Program-made: the position numbers and the translations under genes
Part shown: positions 1 through 5,563 of the stretch, piece after piece
Numbering within the stretch: the stretch's first letter is position 1
Layout: the number at the start of each line of letters is the position of its first letter
Origin: Flavobacteriales bacterium
GTDB lineage: Bacteria; Bacteroidota; Bacteroidia; Flavobacteriales_D; Crocinitomicaceae
Length of the DNA: 5,563 bases
Assembly: GCA_947461185.1 (NCBI GenBank)
Contig: CANHJY010000145.1
Coordinates: 1 to 5,563 of the forward strand
Reading direction: 5' to 3'
The notes under the pieces: model-generated
Databases searched by the model: none
What the model was told of the DNA's origin: nothing
The model's input: the letters and a program-made list of their open reading frames with translations, nothing else

Positions 1-15
1 ATAGCTTCATAATTT

Positions 16-2706
16 ATGGCAGAGGACGACGTTGAAGATATAAATAACGATCAAAAGGAGTCTGCTAATCCTTTTGATAATAAATCAGTGGATGAGAAAA
101 TTGTACCAGTTGGTGGTTTGTATCAAAATTGGTTTCTTGATTATGCCAGTTATGTAATCCTAGAACGCGCTGTGCCATCATTATACGATGGCTTGAAACC
201 AGTGCAACGTCGTATCCTACATTCTATGAAGGAATTGGATGATGGCCGCTACAATAAAGTGGCTAATATCATTGGTAATACAATGAAATATCATCCACAT
301 GGTGATGCATCTATTGGTGATGCCCTCGTTCAGCTTGGACAAAAAGATTTATTAATCGATTGTCAAGGAAACTGGGGGAATACATTAACTGGAGATGGCG
401 CAGCAGCGCCTAGATATATTGAAGCGCGTTTATCAAAATTTGCCAGTCATGTTGTCTTTAATCCAAAAACAACAAGTTGGCTTTCAAGCTACGACGGAAG
501 AAATAAAGAACCTGAGCAACTTCCTGTAAAATTCCCGCTCCTTCTGGCTCAAGGCGCTGAAGGTATTGCTGTTGGAATGGCTTGTAAGTTTTTGCCACAT
601 AATTTTGTCGAGTTGATTGATCAGTCAATCAATCATTTGAGAGGAAAGAAAGTTGAGATACTACCTGATTTCCTTAACGGTGGTATGGCCGATTTTTCGA
701 ATTATAATGATGGACTGCGAGGGGGGAAAGTTCGAGTGCGTGCCAAAATTAAAAAGTTGGACAACAAGACACTCGTTCTTCACGAGATTCCTTTCGGTAC
801 AACTACGGGATCATTGATAGAATCGATAATCAAGGCAAATGAGAAAGGAAAAATAAAGGTTAAGAAAATTGAAGATAATACCGCTGCGGAGGCAGAAATT
901 ATTATTCATCTTGCTCCTGGAGTTTCTCCAGACAGAACCATTGATGCATTATACGCTTTCACTGATTGTGAAGTCTCGATATCACCGAATTCATCCATAA
1001 TAGATAAAGATACGCCACGGTTCTTAGGGGTTAGTGAAATCTTGAAAATCAATACCGATCATACTGTAAGATTACTCAAGCTTGAGTTGGAAATAAAATT
1101 GGATGAGCTCGAAAAACAATGGCATTTTTCAACCTTGGAAAAAATATTCATCCGTGAGGAGATGTATATCGACTTTAAATTGTACAGCGATAAAACTTCA
1201 CTTTACGAATACCTATACAAACGGTTTGAAAAATTTAAAAAGCAATTTATCCGTGAAATTACAGATGAGGATTTGCACAAGTTAACGCAGATTCCTATGA
1301 TTCGTATTACACGTTTCGATTCGGATAAAGCAGATGAATTGTTGCTGAAAATTGAAGAGGAAATCAAAGTAGTTAAAGATCACTTGGCTAATCTGATTGA
1401 ATACGCTATTGATTACTATAAAGACCTGAAAAAACGATTCGGTGCTGGAAGAGAGAGAAAAACTGAAATACGAGTTTTTGATACCATTAGTGCTACCAAA
1501 GTTATTATTGCCAATAGAAAACTTTACGTTGATTACGAGGAAGGTTTTATAGGTTATGGATTGAAAAAGAATGAACCAGTTAACGATTGTTCTGAAATTG
1601 ATGATGTCATTATTTTCTTTCAAACAGGAAAAATGATGGTGACAAAGGTCGCAGATAAGAAATTTGTTGGCAAAGGTATAGTTCATGCAGATGTATGGAA
1701 AAAAGGAGATAAGCGCACAATTTATCACTTGATTTATCAAGATGGTGTTGGCGGTTCAACAATGATGAAACGATTTTATGTGAATTCCATCACACGTGAT
1801 ACCGAATACGATTTGACACGAGGTACAAAAGGATCTAAAATGCTTTATTTCTCTGTGCATCCAAATGGTGAACGTGAAGTTGTAAACGTTTTGTTGAGAC
1901 CGAGACCGCACCTCAAAAGATTGCGTTTCGATGTAGATATGGGTGAACTTCTTATTAAAGGTCGTCAATCTGCAGGTAACCGTGTGACTAAAGAAATCGT
2001 TCAGAAAATTACCCAAAAAGAAGTTGGTGGATCTACTTTAGCAGCTCGTAAAATCTGGTTCGATGACGTCGTAGGTAGATTAAATGATGAAGGTAGAGGA
2101 AGGTTTCTTGGTGCGTTTAAAGGTGAAGACAAAATTCTTACGCTATACAAAACAGGAGAGTACCGCTTGACCAACTTCGATTTATCCAATCACTTTGATG
2201 AAGATATGGTACATATCGAAAAATGGTATCCTGAGAGACCGTTGTCAGCGGTATACTACGATGGCGAAAAAGAACTTCATTTTGTAAAGCGTTTCCTTTG
2301 TGAGGTAACTTCGGATAAAAAAGTTTCCTTTATAAGCGAAACGGAAGGATCCTATTTAGATGTTGTATCAACAGCATTCAAACCGCAAATTCGAATTATA
2401 TACAATAAGTTACTCAAAGAGACGAAAAACCTTCCTGATAATATTGTTTCAATTACGGATTTCATCGATGTTAAAGGAATGAAAGCCCAAGGTAATCAGT
2501 TGACCAAATTGAAGGTTAAAGAGGTGGTATTAACCCATCAAATTGAAGGCGATGAACCCTGGCCGGAAGACGAAGCAATTGAGGTTACTGAATCAATTGA
2601 CAATGAAGTAGATGGGGAAGAAACAGATACACCTTCCGACGGAACAACTGTTGAATGGGATTTTACCAAGTCAAAAGATGATGAAGATCAAATGACGCTT
2701 TTTTGA
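16..2706 (+). CDS. parC: DNA topoisomerase IV subunit A (ParC, Bacteroidota type)
   Basis: This is the DNA-binding and cleaving subunit of a type IIA topoisomerase. With ParE (not in the window) it would form topoisomerase IV, which unlinks daughter chromosomes using ATP. Seen in the 896-residue product: a short acidic N-terminal extension (1-30); a winged-helix breakage-reunion domain with the YHPHGD motif (92-97) and catalytic Tyr134 in APRYIEARL; the GIAVGM motif holding the DNA-bending isoleucine (Ile184); a tower and coiled-coil region to about 480; a beta-pinwheel C-terminal domain (about 490-840); and an acidic tail (about 844-891) ending QMTLF. The canonical GyrA box QRGGKG is absent; only a degenerate GRQSAGNRVTK (649-659) is seen, so ParC fits better than GyrA. 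The ATG is preceded by an in-frame TAA at 10-12 and an A/T-rich leader without Shine-Dalgarno, usual in Bacteroidota. In this phylum parE commonly lies just upstream, which is an inference here. Confidence 0.95.
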   Translation: MAEDDVEDINNDQKESANPFDNKSVDEKIVPVGGLYQNWFLDYASYVILERAVPSLYDGLKPVQRRILHSMKELDDGRYNKVANIIGNTMKYHPHGDASIGDALVQLGQKDLLIDCQGNWGNTLTGDGAAAPRYIEARLSKFASHVVFNPKTTSWLSSYDGRNKEPEQLPVKFPLLLAQGAEGIAVGMACKFLPHNFVELIDQSINHLRGKKVEILPDFLNGGMADFSNYNDGLRGGKVRVRAKIKKLDNKTLVLHEIPFGTTTGSLIESIIKANEKGKIKVKKIEDNTAAEAEIIIHLAPGVSPDRTIDALYAFTDCEVSISPNSSIIDKDTPRFLGVSEILKINTDHTVRLLKLELEIKLDELEKQWHFSTLEKIFIREEMYIDFKLYSDKTSLYEYLYKRFEKFKKQFIREITDEDLHKLTQIPMIRITRFDSDKADELLLKIEEEIKVVKDHLANLIEYAIDYYKDLKKRFGAGRERKTEIRVFDTISATKVIIANRKLYVDYEEGFIGYGLKKNEPVNDCSEIDDVIIFFQTGKMMVTKVADKKFVGKGIVHADVWKKGDKRTIYHLIYQDGVGGSTMMKRFYVNSITRDTEYDLTRGTKGSKMLYFSVHPNGEREVVNVLLRPRPHLKRLRFDVDMGELLIKGRQSAGNRVTKEIVQKITQKEVGGSTLAARKIWFDDVVGRLNDEGRGRFLGAFKGEDKILTLYKTGEYRLTNFDLSNHFDEDMVHIEKWYPERPLSAVYYDGEKELHFVKRFLCEVTSDKKVSFISETEGSYLDVVSTAFKPQIRIIYNKLLKETKNLPDNIVSITDFIDVKGMKAQGNQLTKLKVKEVVLTHQIEGDEPWPEDEAIEVTESIDNEVDGEETDTPSDGTTVEWDFTKSKDDEDQMTLF
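2689..2703 (+). other. C-terminal QMTLF peptide of ParC, candidate sliding-clamp binding motif
   Basis: The last five codons before the stop encode Gln-Met-Thr-Leu-Phe (residues 892-896), directly after a long acidic, probably disordered tail. The known consensus for peptides that bind the DNA polymerase III beta clamp is QL[S/D]LF, and E. coli MutS carries QMSLL. The match in sequence and position (extreme C-terminus of a flexible tail) is good. Function is an inference, because five-residue motifs occur by chance. Confidence 0.4.
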
Positions 2707-2734
2707 GTTCAATGTTTAAAGTTCAATGTTTAAT
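2707..2734 (+). repeat. Two direct copies of a 14-base unit after parC
   Basis: GTTCAATGTTTAAA (2707-2720) is followed immediately by GTTCAATGTTTAAT (2721-2734), differing only in the last base. The first copy starts at the base right after the parC stop codon. The reverse complement of the first 13 bases matches the core of the neighbouring 17-base repeats with one mismatch, so the two repeat sets face each other as inverted arms. Confidence 0.9.
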
Positions 2735-2775
2735 TTTAAACCTTCTTAAACTTTGAACCTTCTTAAACCTTGAAC
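2707..2775. terminator. Long imperfect hairpin between convergent genes, possible two-way terminator
   Basis: Two nested arms can pair. Bases 2707-2719 pair with 2763-2775, and 2721-2733 with 2746-2758, each 13 bases with one mismatch. The apical loop is about 12 bases (2734-2745), with a small internal bulge between the arms. The third 17-mer offers an alternative right arm (2780-2792). The site lies between the 3' ends of parC (+) and the receptor gene (-), so it could stop transcription from both sides. The stem is A/T-rich and no clear T-run follows it, so it is not a textbook intrinsic terminator. Confidence 0.45.
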
Positions 2776-2791
2776 CTTCTTAAACCTTGAA
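2741..2791 (+). repeat. Three tandem copies of a 17-base unit
   Basis: CCTTCTTAAACCTTGAA occurs at 2758-2774 and 2775-2791. A copy with one substitution (T for C at unit position 12) is at 2741-2757. Together with the preceding 14-mers the repeats fill nearly all of the gap between two convergent genes. Low-complexity arrays built from TTGAAC/TTTAAAC words are something I associate with intergenic DNA of Bacteroidota; the function of this one is unknown. Confidence 0.92.
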
Positions 2792-2801
2792 CAACGTCCT
2801 T

Positions 2802-5039
2802 TCATAAATTAACTTTCACTCCAAGATTTATCGCAATTGGCATAGCTGGACGATACCCTTGAGGTAAATTAGCGACAATACTTTGGTTATTGGTAAAATT
2901 GTTAATGGTTGAATAAATCGTCCACATTTTATTGATATAATAATTAGCACTTAAATCGAAAATGGTATAAGCTGCTATTGAATTGACTTGCGCGAAGTTG
3001 TCGTTGGATTCAGGAATCATAATTTCATCTTGACCAGGTTTCGTCCTCGTTAAACCAACATAACGGCCACTTATTGTCATATTAAATTTATAGTTTTCAA
3101 TACCCAAGCTAAACATTCCTTGATGAGGAGTTATGAATGGAATTAAATCGTTCGAGTTGATTTGTCCGCTTCCCCAATCGCCGCCGCCATTTACAAAGGT
3201 TTCTTTGAAGCGAGCATTTGTATAGGTGTATGCAATGCGAATAGGAAAAGTCAAATTCGTTGCATCAGATTTGAAATTATAATCCATACTGAATTCAAAT
3301 CCCTGAATTAATGCACGACCAGCATTGAACATATCTCCGCTTCCTGCACCTCCACCAGAAATATTATCAGACCCTAAAATATTTGCAAAATCACTGTAAA
3401 ATCCTACTGCCTGAATACTTAGTTTGTCACCATTAAAATGGTAGCCGAGTTCATAGTTAATTGCAGTTTCCTCCATTGCTTGTCCATTTGTTGAATTGAC
3501 TGATGGCATACCAGGAGGCGAGAATCCCTTGTGAGCTCCGAAAAAGGCGTTCATCTTTTTGTTGATTTCGTAAAATAACGTAGCTCCTGGAATCCAAACA
3601 GATAAAAAATTCGCGCCTTTTTCTAAGTTTGTTCCTACTCTTGAATAGTCTGCGGTTCCGTAATTTTGAAATTCCATCTCGATATACTCATAACGCAATC
3701 CAGGTGTTAACTTAAATTTCATTAAACCAATTTCATAATTAACAAAACCTGATGCACTTTTAGCATTTCGTATTTGGTTTTCTTGATTGCCATTTATTCC
3801 TGCAGTTTTCATAACCATTATTCCGTTGGTCATTGAATAAGTACTCTGGGTACCGTAACGATCTGCTTGATCTTCATGATATCGACCTCCAACTTGAATT
3901 CTATGATCTAAATTTCTTAATCTCCCACTTCGAAAATCCTTGGTCAATTGACTCTGAATTCCTCTCGAATAATATGTCCTTGCGGCACTTCTATAAATAA
4001 TATCACCATCAGTTCGTCCAGTCATAATTCCATAGCCCACGGAATTAGTATTCGGATCACTTAAAATGGCATTGATACTTTGTCCACCAAAACTGTTAGC
4101 CCGAGCCCAATCCCTGAATGTATGACCCAAATATGCAGTTGTGTTCACTTTCAAAGTAGACGTAAAACTGATAGCGTGACTCAAAGTGAAAAGACTATGA
4201 TTCATGTTTAGAATGTCTTTTTGTGTTCCAGAATATCTTCGCAACGGGTTTTCCATGAAATCTTCGAAAGTCAGACCCAAATAAGTTTCATTTCCAATTT
4301 CTTCTGAACGAACAAATTTAAATGTAACTGATTGCTGAATTTTTGCTTCTGCTAATGAATGCCAACGTACTTTCCCCATAAAATCACGACGATCAAATCC
4401 CGTATTTCCTCCACTATCGAGTTGTTTAAATCCATTGCTTGCGATCCTATTGACTTCAAAAACATAATCAAATTGTTCCCTGCTGTCGCCAATCCAAATA
4501 TGCTGCTGATTTGTGCCATAACTTCCATACCCCCCTTGAATAAGTCCTTTAAAAGAATAGGGGATAGCAGTTGAGAGTAAATTTACAGCTCCTCCGATTG
4601 TATAAGGACCATATTTTATTTGGCTGCTTCCTTTCAATACTTCTACACCTTGCATTCTAGCAAAAGTTGGGAAATAATATGCCGAAGGATCTGCATATGG
4701 CGCCGGTGCAATTAAAACACCATCTTCCATTAAGGTAATCTTTGCACTTCGATTTACGGGGGTTCCCCTCAATCCAATATTCGGACGTAATCCAAACCCT
4801 TCCTCATCGCGAATATTTACACCAGGAATCATCCGCAACACCTTATTTATATCTGGTTGATTTATTTTTGCCAAAGTTAGTTCGTTAATTACCATACCGG
4901 ATCCTGCAAGTAGTTTGGAGTTTGGGCCCATAATGGTAATTACATTCATTTCTTTGTATTTAAGCGTATCATCTGTTGTTTGAGCATTAAATAGATTGAC
5001 TGTAACGACAAACAATAGGGACAGTAAAACAAACCTCAT
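2802..5039 (-). CDS. TonB-dependent outer-membrane receptor, FecA-like
   Basis: This is an outer-membrane beta-barrel that would import a scarce ligand, probably a ferric chelate such as ferric citrate, using energy from TonB-ExbBD. Seen in 745 residues: a signal peptide (1-20, hydrophobic core, probable cut after NAQ); a possible TonB box around 31-37 (MNVITIM); a plug domain (about 45-158) with NIGLRGTPVNRS (87-98), LMEDGV (103-108), APAPYADPSAYYFP (111-124) and YGPYTIGGAVNL (143-154); and a barrel to the end, with ETYLGLTFEDF (251-261), which I recall from FecA-like receptors. It has neither an N-terminal carboxypeptidase-like domain nor a FecA signalling domain, so sigma/anti-sigma control is unlikely. 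The last residue is Leu, where barrels usually end in an aromatic. The ATG is fixed by an in-frame stop three codons upstream. It converges with parC across a 95-base gap. The family call is firm; the substrate is inferred. Confidence 0.93.
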   Translation of the reverse strand: MRFVLLSLLFVVTVNLFNAQTTDDTLKYKEMNVITIMGPNSKLLAGSGMVINELTLAKINQPDINKVLRMIPGVNIRDEEGFGLRPNIGLRGTPVNRSAKITLMEDGVLIAPAPYADPSAYYFPTFARMQGVEVLKGSSQIKYGPYTIGGAVNLLSTAIPYSFKGLIQGGYGSYGTNQQHIWIGDSREQFDYVFEVNRIASNGFKQLDSGGNTGFDRRDFMGKVRWHSLAEAKIQQSVTFKFVRSEEIGNETYLGLTFEDFMENPLRRYSGTQKDILNMNHSLFTLSHAISFTSTLKVNTTAYLGHTFRDWARANSFGGQSINAILSDPNTNSVGYGIMTGRTDGDIIYRSAARTYYSRGIQSQLTKDFRSGRLRNLDHRIQVGGRYHEDQADRYGTQSTYSMTNGIMVMKTAGINGNQENQIRNAKSASGFVNYEIGLMKFKLTPGLRYEYIEMEFQNYGTADYSRVGTNLEKGANFLSVWIPGATLFYEINKKMNAFFGAHKGFSPPGMPSVNSTNGQAMEETAINYELGYHFNGDKLSIQAVGFYSDFANILGSDNISGGGAGSGDMFNAGRALIQGFEFSMDYNFKSDATNLTFPIRIAYTYTNARFKETFVNGGGDWGSGQINSNDLIPFITPHQGMFSLGIENYKFNMTISGRYVGLTRTKPGQDEIMIPESNDNFAQVNSIAAYTIFDLSANYYINKMWTIYSTINNFTNNQSIVANLPQGYRPAMPIAINLGVKVNL

Positions 5040-5069
5040 CTTTATTTAGATTAAATATAAATAACGAGA

Positions 5070-5077
5070 CAAATGTA
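5070..5077 (-). promoter_or_regulatory. Candidate -7 promoter element of the receptor gene
   Basis: On the minus strand these bases read TACATTTG, an exact match to the Bacteroidota -7 consensus TAnnTTTG. They lie 30 bases before the receptor ATG, which predicts a 5' leader of roughly 25 bases. No convincing -33 TTTG/TTG element is seen at the expected distance, so this promoter would be weak or activator-dependent. The call is based on motif match and position only. Confidence 0.5.
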
Positions 5078-5100
5078 TATTTTGATTGAGAAAAGTTGAA

Positions 5101-5116
5101 TACCATAAAAATGGTA
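5101..5116. promoter_or_regulatory. Perfect palindrome upstream of the receptor promoter, candidate operator
   Basis: TACCAT and ATGGTA form a perfect 6-base inverted repeat around an AAAA spacer. It lies about 23 bases upstream of the candidate -7 element of the receptor gene, over or just behind its expected -33 region. That suits a dimeric regulator. It does not look like a Fur box. Alternatively it could be a small hairpin in the 3' region of the AbiEii-like gene, whose stop is about 75 bases away. Confidence 0.4.
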
Positions 5117-5149
5117 AAATGAGATTATTTGGTTTTATTTGCTAATTGT

Positions 5150-5181
5150 TAGTTCATTTATTTATCCTTATAATTGAACTA
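5150..5181. repeat. 7-base inverted repeat after the AbiEii-like gene
   Basis: TAGTTCA (5150-5156) and TGAACTA (5175-5181) are perfect inverted arms separated by 18 bases, starting about 10 bases past the stop of the AbiEii-like gene on the minus strand. The long spacer, A/T-rich stem and lack of a clean T-run make it only a weak terminator candidate. It could be chance in such AT-rich DNA. Confidence 0.3.
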
Positions 5182-5190
5182 TTTCATTCA

Positions 5191-5562
5191 TTAACAAAAC
5201 TTAATTCTCTCTACCAAATCATTAAAATATTTCGCACTCCAAATTTCCAATTGCCCGTCGTCTTTGATGAATTTTTGAACATCCTCCTTTACTGCCTTGA
5301 AGGAAACAGTATCGATTTTTTGTTTGAGTAAATCAAGAATTTCTTCTCCGGTTATTTGGTCTTTTTTCCAGTCCTCTGTTTCGATAGCGCGAAGTAGAAA
5401 ATGGTTCATGTTAAGCGTAACTCCTTTCCGAATGTACCATTCCATGTCGTACCAATCTCTTCCTTTTACACGATTTTTCCATTTTCGAAACAAAAGCGCA
5501 TGGAGTTTGCCGGCAAATAAACTGGAAAGATCAAAACTGTTTACATAAAAGGAAAACGGTTT
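5191..5562 (-). CDS. AbiEii/AbiGii-type nucleotidyltransferase toxin family protein, 3' part only
   Basis: The reading frame is open to the right edge of the window, so only the C-terminal 123 residues are present and the true start lies outside. A TTG at 5491-5493 could be taken as a start but splits the most conserved stretch. From fragment residue 15 it reads LFAGKLHALLFRKWKNR, then VKGRDWYDMEWY. This K-x-x-A-L...R...RD-x-x-D pattern is what I recognise from the AbiEii (DUF1814) family. Known members are nucleotidyltransferase-fold toxins of about 230-300 residues that act in phage abortive infection, usually paired with an AbiEi-type antitoxin encoded just upstream. The GS and DxD catalytic motifs and any antitoxin would lie beyond position 5563. 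The remaining C-terminal part is charged and helical in character. The family call is from memory of the motif; toxin activity here is inferred. Confidence 0.75.
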   Translation of the reverse strand, partial: KPFSFYVNSFDLSSLFAGKLHALLFRKWKNRVKGRDWYDMEWYIRKGVTLNMNHFLLRAIETEDWKKDQITGEEILDLLKQKIDTVSFKAVKEDVQKFIKDDGQLEIWSAKYFNDLVERIKFC

Positions 5563-5563
5563 G

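Noticed and set aside
1..15. 3' end of an upstream parE gene
   Set aside because: A TAA occurs at 10-12 and parE is often next to parC in this phylum, but fifteen bases are too few to show that this is coding sequence.
1282..1740. 152-codon open frame on the minus strand inside parC
   Set aside because: It lies wholly antisense to a strongly conserved gene, and its product is rich in Phe, Asn and Ile with no recognisable domain. It is a shadow of AT-rich coding DNA.
1756..2189. Two further overlapping minus-strand open frames (1756-2016 and 2001-2189) inside parC
   Set aside because: They are antisense shadows with no family resemblance and no plausible upstream signals.
2707..2791. CRISPR array
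   Set aside because: The repeats are 14 and 17 bases, directly abutting with no unique spacers, and no cas genes are visible.
4359..4574. 71-codon plus-strand open frame inside the receptor gene
   Set aside because: It is antisense to the conserved plug and barrel coding sequence, and its product has no recognisable motif.
5491..5493. TTG as start of a complete 100-residue protein
   Set aside because: The frame stays open to the window edge, and the residues before it (LFAGKLHAL) belong to the same conserved family motif. This is an internal leucine codon of a longer gene.
5297..5548. 83-codon plus-strand open frame opposite the AbiEii-like gene
   Set aside because: The opposite strand encodes the conserved K-x-x-A-L...RD-x-x-D segment, so this frame is a shadow.

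Overview
The window is a moderately AT-rich piece of a bacterial chromosome. It most likely comes from Bacteroidota, probably the Flavobacteriales. Three things point there: the style of the topoisomerase IV A subunit, start codons preceded by A/T-rich leaders with no Shine-Dalgarno sequence, and a TAnnTTTG-type promoter element. A genus cannot be named from the sequence alone.

Layout: (1) Positions 16-2706 (+) hold a complete parC-type gene for the DNA-cleaving subunit of topoisomerase IV. It ends in an acidic tail whose last five residues resemble a sliding-clamp binding peptide. (2) Positions 2707-2801 are a 95-base gap between convergent genes. It is filled almost entirely by two direct 14-mers and three tandem 17-mers, which together can fold into a long imperfect hairpin. 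(3) Positions 2802-5039 (-) hold a complete TonB-dependent outer-membrane receptor of the FecA-like (ferric citrate type) group. (4) Positions 5040-5190 are a short, very AT-rich intergenic region. It has a candidate promoter for the receptor and a perfect TACCAT-AAAA-ATGGTA palindrome just upstream of it. (5) Positions 5191-5562 (-) hold the 3' part of a gene whose product resembles the AbiEii/AbiGii-type nucleotidyltransferase toxin family. The gene runs off the right edge.

The three genes show no obvious shared pathway: a housekeeping topoisomerase, a nutrient receptor and the end of a probable defence or toxin-antitoxin gene. The receptor has its own promoter region, with no sigma/anti-sigma partner or transport genes visible here. 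I see no clear new multi-gene system. The points most worth a second look are the ParC C-terminal peptide, the structured repeat array, the palindrome at the receptor promoter, and whatever lies beyond the right edge next to the AbiEii-like gene.
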